Shown here: piece by piece, positions 10,603 to 20,198 of the stretch
Numbering within the stretch: position 1 is the stretch's first letter
How the letters are laid out: each line of letters opens with the position of its first letter
Assembly: GCA_016933955.1 (NCBI GenBank)
Contig: JAFGTT010000007.1
Span: 1 to 61,895, forward strand
Direction of reading: 5' to 3'
DNA from: Candidatus Zixiibacteriota bacterium
Lineage (GTDB): Bacteria; Zixibacteria; MSB-5A5; GN15; PGXB01
DNA: 61,895 nt
Position numbers and translations under genes: made by a program
Notes under the pieces: model-generated
Told to the model about the DNA's origin: nothing
What the model saw: only the letters and a program-made list of their open reading frames with translations
Databases searched by the model: none

Positions 10603-12738
10603 ATGCTGGTAAGATATCTTTATGGAATAATGGTTGTCCTGTCAATACTATTTACCGGTGAGATTGTTGCCGATGATTCTATTCAGGAAGAATATTTGCC
10701 GATCGGCCTGACGCCTGAAGAAATGCTTCGCCTTGATGAGATCGGCCTTTATCATATTCGCACCAGCCCTCCTCCCGGCCCAATCAGGAATTGCGCCGAA
10801 TGGGAACCCTCTGAGGGTGTCATTATTCGCTGGCCGCTGGGCATCTCCATTGACATTGTGGCGGAATTATCGGAGGACCTGATGGTCACAACGCTGGTTT
10901 CGAGTACCTATTATATGAATCAGGCCATCAGTTCTTACACGGCCGGAGGCGTTAATATGGACAATACCCAGTTTGTCATTGCCTCGACCAATTCCATCTG
11001 GACTCGTGATTACGGGCCCTGGTTTATTTTTGACGGCAACGACAGCCTGGCCATTGTGGATCATATATATAATCGCCCCCGCCCTCTTGATGACCAGATT
11101 CCCTGGATTCTCGGCGACGAATGGGATCTTGAAGTTTACGGCATGGACCTGATTCACACCGGCGGCAATCATATGTCCGATGGATTGGGTAGGTCGATGT
11201 CAACGCGGCTGGTCTATAACGAGAATACGGATAAGACTATGGCCGAGGTCGATTCTATTATGCTGGCTTTTCTGGGCAATGATTACACGGTTCTCGATTA
11301 TATTGAATCCAGCGGGATTCACCACATTGACTGCTGGGCCAAATTTCTGAATCCGACTACCATTCTGGTCAAGGATGTTCCTCCGAGCAGTTCCAGCCAT
11401 GCCCTGCTCAATGCCCGGGCCGATTACCTTGCCCAGCAAATCAGCGCCTGGGAACAACCTTACACAATTGTCAGGGTTTACTGCCCTTCCGGAACCGCTT
11501 ATACCAATTCTATCATTCTCAACGACAAGGTCCTGGTCCCCATTTTCGGCGACACGTATGATGATAGCGCCCTGGCCACTTATGAGGCGGCTATGCCGGG
11601 ATATGAAATAATCGGATTTACCGGTTCATGGCTTGATGATGACGCCATCCATTGCCGGACCATGGGGGTTCCCGATCGGGGCATGCTTTTTCTCAAACAC
11701 ACTCCCCTGGCCAACACCTCCGATGTGGTAAATGATTATGAGGTTGGAGTTAAAATCGTGGCCCATTCCGGGGCCGGATTAATTCCCGACTCGCTTAAGC
11801 TTTTTTACAAAACGAAAAGCCAGATTTTTTCCTGGACTTACCTGACTCCGACGGCATATCCGGATTCTTTTATCGGCTATATTCCGGCCCAGTCGGCCGG
11901 GGTCACGATTTCTTATTACCTGCAGGCGGCTGATTCCTCGGGACGGGTGGAAACCCATCCTTATATAGGCGCTTTTTGGGCTCACCAATTCACAATCGAA
12001 TCGGCCAATCTGCCGCCGCAGATAATCTCCCCGGCCTTTGATACCTGCGCGCCATCACCGGAGATATTCCGGTATATCGCCACCGCGGTTGATCCCAACG
12101 GGGGCATTCCCGAAATCAGCATAATCGATTTTCCATCATGGTGTGAGATAATCGGCGACACTCTGGAAGGTCATGTCGGTTGTGATGATTATGATACTTC
12201 TTTTACAATTATTGCTTCCGATGGCGAGTTGGCCGATACGCTTGAAGTTACGCTGGTGGTGGATCATTCCAATATCGGTCCGGAAATAATATCGCCGGGT
12301 GACACCATTATGACTCCCTGCCTTTCCCCGTTTACATATTATCCTGATATTAACGATCCCGACGATTCGCAGCACAGTATTATATACGAAATATATCCCT
12401 CCTGGTGCCAAGTGGTCAACGATTCCCTGGTCGGCACAACTCCTTCCGAAGAAACGGCGGAATCGGTAACCGTTATTGTCGGCGATTTCTGCCGGGCGGA
12501 CACATTATCATTCATAGTGGCCGCATATAATGTCTTTATCTGCGGCGATGCCGACGGAAGCGGCGCGATTAATATTCTCGATGTCACTTTTTTAATTAAT
12601 TATCTTTATAAAGATGGGCCGAGTCCTTCGCCGGTGGAGGCCGCCGATGTCAACAAAAGCGGGGCGGTCAATATACTTGATGTCACATATTTGATAAATT
12701 ACCTTTATAAAGACGGGCCGGAACCGGATTGCCAATAA
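10603..12738 (+). CDS. Secreted peptidyl-arginine/agmatine deiminase-like protein with dockerin tail
   Basis: 711 residues with a signal peptide. The PAD_porph domain (about 50-370) shows guanidino-deiminase landmarks: IWTRDYGPW (Asp), TGGNHM, HHIDCWAKF (His and Asp), SGTAYTNSII (Asn) and DDDAIHCRTMG (nucleophilic Cys). These enzymes hydrolyse agmatine or peptidyl-arginine to a citrulline-type product plus ammonia. Two Ig-like repeats follow (about 460-650, PPQIISPAFDTCAPSP and GPEIISPGDTIMTPCLSP), then the dockerin pair. ATG 10603 is preceded by GAGGA with 5-nt spacing; the in-frame TTG at 10591 lacks a site. Export favours protein or extracellular agmatine as substrate, as in P. gingivalis PPAD, but this is inference. 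Confidence 0.85.
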   Translation: MLVRYLYGIMVVLSILFTGEIVADDSIQEEYLPIGLTPEEMLRLDEIGLYHIRTSPPPGPIRNCAEWEPSEGVIIRWPLGISIDIVAELSEDLMVTTLVSSTYYMNQAISSYTAGGVNMDNTQFVIASTNSIWTRDYGPWFIFDGNDSLAIVDHIYNRPRPLDDQIPWILGDEWDLEVYGMDLIHTGGNHMSDGLGRSMSTRLVYNENTDKTMAEVDSIMLAFLGNDYTVLDYIESSGIHHIDCWAKFLNPTTILVKDVPPSSSSHALLNARADYLAQQISAWEQPYTIVRVYCPSGTAYTNSIILNDKVLVPIFGDTYDDSALATYEAAMPGYEIIGFTGSWLDDDAIHCRTMGVPDRGMLFLKHTPLANTSDVVNDYEVGVKIVAHSGAGLIPDSLKLFYKTKSQIFSWTYLTPTAYPDSFIGYIPAQSAGVTISYYLQAADSSGRVETHPYIGAFWAHQFTIESANLPPQIISPAFDTCAPSPEIFRYIATAVDPNGGIPEISIIDFPSWCEIIGDTLEGHVGCDDYDTSFTIIASDGELADTLEVTLVVDHSNIGPEIISPGDTIMTPCLSPFTYYPDINDPDDSQHSIIYEIYPSWCQVVNDSLVGTTPSEETAESVTVIVGDFCRADTLSFIVAAYNVFICGDADGSGAINILDVTFLINYLYKDGPSPSPVEAADVNKSGAVNILDVTYLINYLYKDGPEPDCQ

Positions 12739-12752
12739 ATTGATTTTTTTTC

Positions 12753-12781
12753 TTGACAAATGGGTGATGTTAATATATACT
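12753..12781 (+). promoter_or_regulatory. Sigma-70-like promoter
   Basis: TTGACA at 12753-12758, a 17-nt spacer and TATACT at 12776-12781, five of six matches to the -10 consensus. It is among the best promoters in the window. The next annotated gene starts 521 nt downstream. Confidence 0.7.
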
Positions 12782-12916
12782 TTAATAGTGATATTAATCG
12801 CTGAGGCTATCCCGACAATTGCTTCACATACTGCTGAGGTAGAAATAGTCATACCGCTAAAGTTTTAAATTAACCTTTAACTTTTAAGTTTCGGAGGAAT
12901 TGGAATTTACTCCGGG

Positions 12917-13072
12917 ATGATGGCGGCGGTAATGGTTATTTCGGTTTTCTTAGGTTTGTTTTTTTCTATCAATCGATTATCCGTCGTAAATTATCTGATC
13001 CGAAATACTTTCCCGCTGGCGTCGGGGATTTTCGGGTTTTTATCCCGGAGACGATATCCAGCCAAATATTAA
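12917..13072 (+). CDS. Possible 51-residue membrane peptide
   Basis: Open frame starting with two ATG codons (12917 and 12920) and ending TAA 13070-13072. The product begins MMAAVMVISVFLGLFFSI, a plausible single membrane helix, and ends in a basic segment (SRRRYPAKY). A GGAGGA lies about 18 nt upstream, too far for an ideal site. It follows the strong promoter at 12753, which makes translation possible, but there is no homology argument and it may be chance. Confidence 0.22.
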   Translation: MMAAVMVISVFLGLFFSINRLSVVNYLIRNTFPLASGIFGFLSRRRYPAKY

Positions 13073-13301
13073 TAGGATTTTCTGTTTAATCGGCGGGAGG
13101 GACAGAGCCTGCTTTCCCCCAATAAAATACTAACTTGCTTTATCTGGATAATTCCGTATATTATTGGGGTCTGCAGGTTCTGCAAATGCTTCTGCGGGCG
13201 GGTCGGGCCGCCCGCGGAAGCCGATCAGAGGACAACTTTTATTGAGAATAGTGCCCGATAATTTCCACCTTGAGAGTACCTTTTAAAAAGGAGTGAGAGG
13301 G

Positions 13302-16300
13302 ATGTTAACCAAGTTTACCAGCAGGCGGCCGCATATAATCATTGCGGCATTGATTCTCATCGCCATGGGTACAGCCATATCCGGTGTCCGGGCCGATGAA
13401 ATCATACCATATCGTATCGAAATTGAGTCACCTCCTTTGGCCAATATGGGTACCGCCGTTTTGGTTCCGGTCCTGAAAACGGCCGGATCCGAGCCGATGC
13501 ACGGCTTTGATTTTCTGATCGGCTATGATTCCGGGCCGCTGACTCTGATGAACGCTCACGGCGGAACAATATTCAATGACAGCGGCGGTTACCAGTGGGA
13601 GTATTTCACCTATAGGCAGACCGATAACAGCGGTTGCGGAACCGCCTGTCCCTCGGCCCTGGTTCGATTTGTCGCCGTGGCTGATCTGAATAATGGACCC
13701 CATCACCCTATTCAGTTGTCGATTCCCGATGAAACCGTTCTATTTTATTTCACTGTTTATATTAATTCCAATCCGGATTATGCCTGTCAAGTAGTGCCCA
13801 TGCGTTTTTACTGGATGGATTGCACCGACAATGCCATTGCCTTTGGCAATGATCCGGGCGAAATATTCCTGGGAGTATCGGATAATGTATATGACTTCGA
13901 CGGCAGTGAAATATCCGACTCCTCGGCTTTTCTGCCCACTTATTCCGGGGTTCCGGACTTTTGTATCGACAGCCTGAATTCCAATTCTCCCCAGCGGGTG
14001 GTCGACTTTGTCAGTGGTTATATTGAAATTGCCTGTGATATCGGTCCCGAATATATCGGTGATATCAATTTGAACGGCATTCAATATGAGATTGCCGATG
14101 CGGTGGTGTTTTCAAACTATTTCCTCTATGGATTGGAGGCTTTCACCATCAATGTTGAAAGCCAGATAGCGGCAACCGATGTTAATCTTGATGGAATAGT
14201 ACTATCGGTCGCAGATTATGTTTATCTTCTGAGAATTATTGATGGTTCCCTCTTAAAAGGCCCGCTTCAGACCAAAATAACCTCGTCCGGTATATTGTAT
14301 CTGAATTATACCGGCAGTTCGATTATAGTGCAGTCCGACTTCGAGGAAGATGCCGGAGGGATTCATCTGGTGTTTTACGCCCCGGAACTGGCTGTCACCG
14401 GTGATTTTACCATAACAGGCGCGTCGACCATTCAATATATGGACCTCAGTTACGGATTCGATCATGATTCCCTTAAGATCCTGGTGGTACCGCCGATTCC
14501 TTATAACGATTCAGCCTATATACCGGCGGGTCCGGCCGATATTCTTGAAATCGTTTACAATGGCGAGACGCCCGATTTCATATCGGCCCAGGCTTCCAAC
14601 CGTCAGGGTGAATTGGTTACCCTTACCGTTGAAGAAATTTACGCGCAGGAACCGACCCCTTTTGGTATCGAAACCGGCTCGCTGAATAATGTCCCGGTCG
14701 GTTCCCTGGTTTCAATCCCGGTGACCAAAACGACCGGCGATGAACCGATGGGCGGTTTTGATTTTCTTATTAATATCAATTCAGAAGCTCTTGACTCGGT
14801 CAGCGTGACGCCAGGCGAGGTATTCGATATTCCCGGCAACTATGAATGGGAGTATTTCAGTTACCGCTTTGAGTCCGAGGTCTCCCCCGGTGGAACATTC
14901 CCTCCCGGTCTGCTTCGGGTTATCGCTGTGGCAGATATGGCCAATGGCGAGCATACGGCGCTCGAGAAAATAATCCCGGATGGAACCGTTCTTTTCTATC
15001 TGAACCTGGATTTAAATGAAAGCTATTTGACCGGATGTGAAATCCTGCCCCTGAGATTTTTATGGAAGGACTGCGGGGACAATGCCGTTGCTTATTACGA
15101 CGGTTCGGATGTCATTCTGGCCGTATCCGATCAGGTATATGATTATGGGGATATCAATATCACCGATCCCGATGATGATTTTCCGACGTGTTACGGAACG
15201 CCGGAAGAATGCATCAATCCATCTGTTCCCTCTCCACCGGTCCGGCTGATCGATTTCAAAAACGGTGCTATTTTCACGGCCTGTGACAGTATTCTTGATA
15301 TCGGTGATTTGAATCTGAATGGAATCGGATACGAAATCGCCGACCTTGTCACATTCACCAATTACCTTTTCTACGGCTTATCGGCCTTTACCATAAACCA
15401 GGAGGGTCAGATAGCCACTTCCGATGTCAAGAGCGACGGCATTCCGCTGACCATGGAAGATTTTATTTACCTGCAACAGGTAATTCTGGGTTATGCGACT
15501 CCATATCCCTATTATCCGCCGATGACTTTCACGAGTTTTAACGGCTTATTGTGTGTCGAAAACGAATCCGATTCATCGCTGACGATTAAAACGGCCTTTG
15601 AGAAAGCCGGCGGCGGATTATACTTGCGCTTTTTTACGCCGGAACTTGATTCGGCACAGAATATCTGGATTGACAATGTGCCCGAAAACCTGTCCGCCGG
15701 ATTTGACCTGATCAATGACACGCTGATTATACTCGTGGCGGCTAATTGGGGAGAGGCTCCATTTGCTGATCCACCTCAAATCGATCCCGGTTTGATAAAC
15801 CTGATGCAGATATACTATACGGGATCGACACCAACCCTGATTTCGGCCGAAGCCGCCGGATTTTATGGCGAACATGTCGATTTATATATAAGCGTACTGC
15901 CCAATAATCCCCCGGTTTTCGATAATTACCCGACCCAGCTGATAAATGACTGTCAGGGCGGGTTCGAGTATACTTTCACGGCTCAGGATCCGGATGATCC
16001 ACCCGATCCGCTCACCTTTTCAATCGTATCCGGTCCCGGAGAAATCGATGCTGAGACCGGGCATTGGGTTTTTTATCCGGTCTGTCTGGATACCGGCACG
16101 ACCATGATTCTGGAGGTATGTGTCGGCGATATTGCCAATCCGTGTCCCCAGGAAGATCCAAACTGGCATGCCGTGGTGGAACTGATAATCAACGCCACGC
16201 CGCCTTTGGTCGGCGATATCGATGCCAGCGGCGCGATCAATATTCTTGATGCCACCCGGCTGATTAATTACCTTTATCAGGGAGGGGCGGCGCCGGCACC

Positions 16301-16409
16301 GATACCTGAGGTCGGCGATGTTGACGGAAGCGGGTTGGTTAACCTGCTGGATGTCACATATGTAATAAATTATCTGTATAAAAGCGGCCCCAAGCCGTAT
16401 TGCCCATAA
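13302..16409 (+). CDS. Secreted protein with two cohesin-like modules, Ig-like domain and dockerin tail
   Basis: 1035 residues with a signal peptide (1-30). Two homologous halves (about 35-450 and 455-870) each start with a module resembling cohesin beta-sandwiches (GFDFLIGYDSGPL, GFDFLININSEAL; EPMHG/EPMGG before each; WEYFTYR/WEYFSYR later). Each then has a dockerin-like insert (GDINLNGIQYEIADAV, GDLNLNGIGYEIADLV). A putative Ig/cadherin-like domain follows (about 875-965), then the terminal dockerin pair. ATG 13302 has AAGGAG at 8-nt spacing; GTG 13293 overlaps that site. The same module recurs in the partial gene at 59028-61895. It could be a scaffold or partner for dockerin-tailed enzymes; this is inference from fold-like patterns only. 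Confidence 0.7.
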   Translation: MLTKFTSRRPHIIIAALILIAMGTAISGVRADEIIPYRIEIESPPLANMGTAVLVPVLKTAGSEPMHGFDFLIGYDSGPLTLMNAHGGTIFNDSGGYQWEYFTYRQTDNSGCGTACPSALVRFVAVADLNNGPHHPIQLSIPDETVLFYFTVYINSNPDYACQVVPMRFYWMDCTDNAIAFGNDPGEIFLGVSDNVYDFDGSEISDSSAFLPTYSGVPDFCIDSLNSNSPQRVVDFVSGYIEIACDIGPEYIGDINLNGIQYEIADAVVFSNYFLYGLEAFTINVESQIAATDVNLDGIVLSVADYVYLLRIIDGSLLKGPLQTKITSSGILYLNYTGSSIIVQSDFEEDAGGIHLVFYAPELAVTGDFTITGASTIQYMDLSYGFDHDSLKILVVPPIPYNDSAYIPAGPADILEIVYNGETPDFISAQASNRQGELVTLTVEEIYAQEPTPFGIETGSLNNVPVGSLVSIPVTKTTGDEPMGGFDFLININSEALDSVSVTPGEVFDIPGNYEWEYFSYRFESEVSPGGTFPPGLLRVIAVADMANGEHTALEKIIPDGTVLFYLNLDLNESYLTGCEILPLRFLWKDCGDNAVAYYDGSDVILAVSDQVYDYGDINITDPDDDFPTCYGTPEECINPSVPSPPVRLIDFKNGAIFTACDSILDIGDLNLNGIGYEIADLVTFTNYLFYGLSAFTINQEGQIATSDVKSDGIPLTMEDFIYLQQVILGYATPYPYYPPMTFTSFNGLLCVENESDSSLTIKTAFEKAGGGLYLRFFTPELDSAQNIWIDNVPENLSAGFDLINDTLIILVAANWGEAPFADPPQIDPGLINLMQIYYTGSTPTLISAEAAGFYGEHVDLYISVLPNNPPVFDNYPTQLINDCQGGFEYTFTAQDPDDPPDPLTFSIVSGPGEIDAETGHWVFYPVCLDTGTTMILEVCVGDIANPCPQEDPNWHAVVELIINATPPLVGDIDASGAINILDATRLINYLYQGGAAPAPIPEVGDVDGSGLVNLLDVTYVINYLYKSGPKPYCP

Positions 16410-16434
16410 GAGAGAGACTCATCTCTCGATGCGA

Positions 16435-16464
16435 ATGGGGGTGGCTGTTTTAAGCCATCCCCAT
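16435..16464 (+). terminator. Probable terminator hairpin
   Basis: A 12-bp stem (16435-16446 with 16453-16464, one G-T pair) and a 6-nt loop, 25 nt after the stop codon. The tail is only weakly T-rich (TATAATTTTCC), so efficiency is uncertain. Confidence 0.6.
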
Positions 16465-16632
16465 TATAATTTTCCTTAATTTTTTAATATTTATTTAAAC
16501 GTATCCATATTAAATCCGTTTCTCTGTTATTGTATATTATTGACTAATTCTGAATAAGTTAAGTATATTTATTTAACGGGATTTTCAGGATTTTCTCATT
16601 AAAAGCACTTTTCCATTAAACCAGGAGGGTTT

Positions 16633-18609
16633 ATGTTTAAAGGAATCTTAAACAATTTGTCGGTCATTTTATGCCTAACTCTGGGTTTTATTATGGCCGG
16701 GCAAATGGCGACCGGGTCGGCCTGTGCCGCCGATGAGGATCTCAGTTTCGAAGTCATCAAACTTTATCCCGATATGGTATTCGCATTTGATGTTGTTGAT
16801 CTGGATAACGACGGCTACATAGATATCGTATATGTCGGTTTTATGATGGATATGTATATTCATATCATGTTCGGTTCAGGTGATGGGACATTTGAAGAAC
16901 CGGTGGTTTTCAATGGAGCATCACAGTATGCATCCTCCGTGATAACAGAGTTTATCAATGCCGATTCACTTATCGATATCGTGACCAGCAGCGGGGACCG
17001 TACCTGGATATATCTTAATAATGGTGATCGGACTTTCACAGTCAGATCATTGCTTCATGGTAATACCAGCCTGGCAGGACTGGCAACCGGATATTTCAAT
17101 AATGATGCTTATCCTGATCTAATCAGCGCCTATTATAATCTCTATCTTGGTGATGGAACGGGTGATTTCCCCTCTATGGTCAGTCTGCCGTTTTACGGAC
17201 AGACAGTTTACACCAATGATTTCAGCAACGATGGCATCGATGACATTCTGGCGCTTGATCCCAGCGGCGAAGGGGGAATCTATCTAAATGATGGATTTTG
17301 TAATTTCACCCAGGCCTCCAGCTTTGATCTGGGAGCCTTGACTCTGGCGGCTTCCATCAATGAACCTTTTGCAGATTTTAATCTCGATGGTAATGCTGAT
17401 TTCGCCTTTGTTACTCCTATTGACGAATATTATGGCGTAAAAAGCTTTATAACAGTTGGTCTGGGTGACGGCAACGGCGGAATTACGAGCCTTGACACGC
17501 TGTATACTTCCGGAACAGCCTACAGCCTGGCTATCGCCGATATCGACCAGGATAATAATCTCGATCTGGTGGCCTCGGATGCCACCAATGGCATTCTGGT
17601 GATGTTCCGGGGGTTCGGTGATGGCACTTTTGCCGATTCATTACAAATCGACATGTCCTCCGATTCGGCCACCCATGCCATGGCCACCGGAGATCTGGAT
17701 CGGGACGGCAATCCCGATTTTATATGCGGCCCGCTTAAGAGCGACAGCATTGCGGCGGCGATAAATATGTACCCCGACAAGGCTATTCTCTCCAATGTTA
17801 TGACGACCACCGGATATTCCAATGTTTCTGTCGGGGTTGAAAATCCGCTGGGGATGAAAATCTCCAAAAACTATCGGACGGTCGCGGGAGCCGCTTACGA
17901 ACGATATGATGTCGATAATGATAATTCTGTCGATGAACAGGCAGTCGATTATAATCTTCAGAATGGACGGTACAAAATTGTCATAACACCGAGGCCAAAC
18001 GCCTCCACCGGAGAGACCTTCTCCACCGACATTAGAATCGGAAATAAAAAGGCAACCTTATTCCGCGACTACGAGTTACCCGCCGGCCGTGAAGAACTGG
18101 TGTTTTATTATACCGTTGAGCCGGTATCGTCAATTCAGCCGGAAAACGGGCAAACGGGCTTGACAAGACCCAATTTCAACTGGAGCGGCCTGATCGCCAA
18201 TCCCGATGGTTTAAGCTACCAGTTCCAGCTGGACAGGTATTATGATTTCCGATCTCCGATTATAGATATTGATGGATTGAGCCGGCCGGAATATAAGCAG
18301 GACTCGGACATCAGCCCCAACTCGTTATATTACTGGCGGTTCAGGACTTTCGACGGGGTTTCATGGTCCGACTATTCGGATATATTTGCGGTTTATATTG
18401 TCGATTTCATCTGCGGGGACGCGGATGGCGGCGGAAGCGTTAATCTTCTCGATGCGGTTTATCTGATCCACTACCTCTATCGCAACGGTCCGCCTCCGGA
18501 CCCGGAGTCAGCCGGAAACGTCAACCAGGATAATAGAATTAATCTTCTGGATGTTGGCTATATTATCAACTACCTCCACCGGAACGGTCCCGAACCTGTC
18601 TGTCAATAA
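16633..18609 (+). CDS. Secreted FG-GAP/VCBS-repeat protein with dockerin tail
   Basis: 658 residues. The signal peptide (1-34) is followed by integrin-like FG-GAP/VCBS repeats (about 45-395) with Ca-binding loops of the type DLDNDGYIDIV, DFNLDGNADFAF, DIDQDNNLDLV and DLDRDGNPDFI. A fibronectin/Ig-like region follows (about 490-590), then a dockerin pair (about 595-655; here INLLD and VNLLD replace INILD). The repeats are expected to form a beta-propeller used for adhesion or ligand binding; no enzyme motif was seen. Start ATG 16633 has AGGAGGG six nucleotides upstream. It is the last gene of the secretome block and is followed by a strong terminator. Confidence 0.82.
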   Translation: MFKGILNNLSVILCLTLGFIMAGQMATGSACAADEDLSFEVIKLYPDMVFAFDVVDLDNDGYIDIVYVGFMMDMYIHIMFGSGDGTFEEPVVFNGASQYASSVITEFINADSLIDIVTSSGDRTWIYLNNGDRTFTVRSLLHGNTSLAGLATGYFNNDAYPDLISAYYNLYLGDGTGDFPSMVSLPFYGQTVYTNDFSNDGIDDILALDPSGEGGIYLNDGFCNFTQASSFDLGALTLAASINEPFADFNLDGNADFAFVTPIDEYYGVKSFITVGLGDGNGGITSLDTLYTSGTAYSLAIADIDQDNNLDLVASDATNGILVMFRGFGDGTFADSLQIDMSSDSATHAMATGDLDRDGNPDFICGPLKSDSIAAAINMYPDKAILSNVMTTTGYSNVSVGVENPLGMKISKNYRTVAGAAYERYDVDNDNSVDEQAVDYNLQNGRYKIVITPRPNASTGETFSTDIRIGNKKATLFRDYELPAGREELVFYYTVEPVSSIQPENGQTGLTRPNFNWSGLIANPDGLSYQFQLDRYYDFRSPIIDIDGLSRPEYKQDSDISPNSLYYWRFRTFDGVSWSDYSDIFAVYIVDFICGDADGGGSVNLLDAVYLIHYLYRNGPPPDPESAGNVNQDNRINLLDVGYIINYLHRNGPEPVCQ

Positions 18610-18631
18610 GATGGCGTTGATCAATTTACGG

Positions 18632-18661
18632 GGATGGCTTGGTTAAAGCCATCCTTTTTTA
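18632..18661 (+). terminator. Terminator closing the secretome block
   Basis: A perfect 9-bp stem GGATGGCTT (18632-18640) pairs with 18646-18654 around a 5-nt loop, followed by a run of T residues from 18655. Confidence 0.88.
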
Positions 18662-18916
18662 ATATTCATGGTATCCTGCTTACTTTTCCCTTCCGGAATG
18701 CCATTCTTCCGCCGAATACTGGTCCGGCTTTGTGAATATAATCACTTGACAAAACAGCAATATTATTATTAGTTTAGTTCTCTATAAGAACGTGGGTTTG
18801 GAAAAAGTTAAATACACATAGCCATCCTTGTGAAATATTTAACAAACAAAGCATGGCGACAGAATTAAAAGTCATTCGCCCTCATGTAGTTGGGGCATGA
18901 CCTGGAGGAGTGCAAC
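18662..18916. promoter_or_regulatory. Leader and candidate promoter of qmoAB
   Basis: TTGACA occurs at 18746-18751; the best -10 candidates are TATTAG (18767-18772, 15-nt spacer) or TTAGTT (17-nt spacer), so the promoter is only moderately supported. The strong site GGAGGAG lies at 18903-18909 before ATG 18917. Nothing else was recognised. Confidence 0.45.
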
Positions 18917-20194
18917 ATGGCAGAATTTGAACCGGTTGATGGCCAGATAAAAGCCGACACCCTGGTAGTCGGTGGTGGTATTACCGGTATGACCACCGCC
19001 ATCGAAACTGCCGAAATCGACAAAAAGGTGATTCTTCTCGAACGACAACCGTCAATTGGCGGTCGCGTGGCGGCGATGAACCAGTATTTCCCGAAACTCT
19101 GTCCACCGACCTGTGGAATCGAAATCAACCTGAAAAGAATCCGGCTCAATCCCAGCATCAGGGTTCTGACCCTGGCCGAGATCGAAAGTGTCTCCGGAGA
19201 ACCGGGTAACTACGAAGTCCGGATAAAACTCAACCCTCGCTTTGTCAACGAAAAATGCACCTGTTGCGGTGACTGCGCCAGTGTCTGTGAGATCGAGCGC
19301 GATAATGATTTCAATTATGGCCTGGATAAAACCAGGGCTATTTATATTCCCCATTTCATGGCTTATCCCCAGCGATATGTGATCGATCCGGCCTTTGTCA
19401 GTGACGAGCGTATGAAAAAATGTGCCGAGGTCTGCCAGTACGGAGCAATTGAACTGGATATGCAGCCCCGGACTATTACCGCCAAGGTGGGAGCCATTGT
19501 CTGGGCCACCGGCTGGAAACCATATGATGCCACTAAAATCGACAATCTTGGTTTTGGCCGATATAAGAATGTCATTACCAATGTTATCATGGAGCGTCTG
19601 GCTTCCAAAAGCGGCCCGACCGAGGGGAAAATCGTTAGACCGTCTGATCAGCAGGAAATAAAAAGTATCGGTTTTGTCCAGTGCGCCGGTTCCCGGGATG
19701 AAAATCATCTGCCCTACTGCTCGGCCATCTGCTGTCTGGCTTCCATGAAACATGCCACCTATGTGCGGACGCAGTATCCCGAGGCGGAGGTTTATATATT
19801 TTATATCGATGTCAGGTCTCCCGGCCGTCTCGAGGATTTTTACGTGAAAATGCAGAGTGATGAGAAACTCCATTTCCACCGCGGCAAAGTGGCCAAGATC
19901 GAGGAGAATCCCGCCAACGGGAATCTTATTCTCCATGCCGAAAATACGCTAACCGGGAAAATCGTGAAAACGGAAGTCGATATGGCGGTCCTGGCGACCG
20001 GGATGGTGCCGAATACGGCCGATGATCCGCCGCCACTGGAGACGCCGCTGGATGACAACGGTTTTATTATCCCCGATTCGAACACCGGCGTTATCGGGGC
20101 CGGAACGGTTATGCGGCCGCTGGATGTTTCCGCATCCATTCAGGATGCCACCGGAGCCGCGTTGAAAGCAGTCATCACCGGGGCGAGGAGGTAG
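18917..20194 (+). CDS. qmoA: QmoA, HdrA-like flavoprotein of the Qmo complex
   Basis: 425 residues. The FAD-binding Rossmann start is VVGGGITGMTTAIETAE (about 16-32), followed by the HdrA/QmoA signature with cysteines (NQYFPKLCPPTCGIEINLKR), a cysteine group CTCCGDCASVC (about 113-123) and QCAGSRDENHLPYCSAICC (about 255-273). QmoABC passes electrons between menaquinone and APS reductase. ATG 18917 was chosen: GGAGGAG lies 7 nt upstream, whereas an in-frame TTG at 18890 would put that site inside the gene. qmoB follows after 4 nt. Unusually, qmoC is not next but about 25 kb away on the opposite strand. The protein is about as long as known QmoA (roughly 410). Confidence 0.93.
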   Translation: MAEFEPVDGQIKADTLVVGGGITGMTTAIETAEIDKKVILLERQPSIGGRVAAMNQYFPKLCPPTCGIEINLKRIRLNPSIRVLTLAEIESVSGEPGNYEVRIKLNPRFVNEKCTCCGDCASVCEIERDNDFNYGLDKTRAIYIPHFMAYPQRYVIDPAFVSDERMKKCAEVCQYGAIELDMQPRTITAKVGAIVWATGWKPYDATKIDNLGFGRYKNVITNVIMERLASKSGPTEGKIVRPSDQQEIKSIGFVQCAGSRDENHLPYCSAICCLASMKHATYVRTQYPEAEVYIFYIDVRSPGRLEDFYVKMQSDEKLHFHRGKVAKIEENPANGNLILHAENTLTGKIVKTEVDMAVLATGMVPNTADDPPPLETPLDDNGFIIPDSNTGVIGAGTVMRPLDVSASIQDATGAALKAVITGARR

Positions 20195-20198
20195 GGTC

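Larger units (their letters stand above)
12739..13301. other. 563-bp intergenic region with a strong promoter and long leader
   Basis: Contains a near-consensus promoter (12753-12781), a GC-rich 8-bp hairpin at 13194-13215 without a T-run, and a 51-codon open frame at 12917-13072. The distance from the promoter to the next gene (ATG 13302) is about 510 nt, unusually long. No known riboswitch was recognised. Confidence 0.5.

Noticed and set aside
19052-19936. 294-codon minus-strand frame opposite qmoA
   Set aside because: Antisense shadow of a well-supported gene, with no motif, ribosome-binding site or sensible composition.
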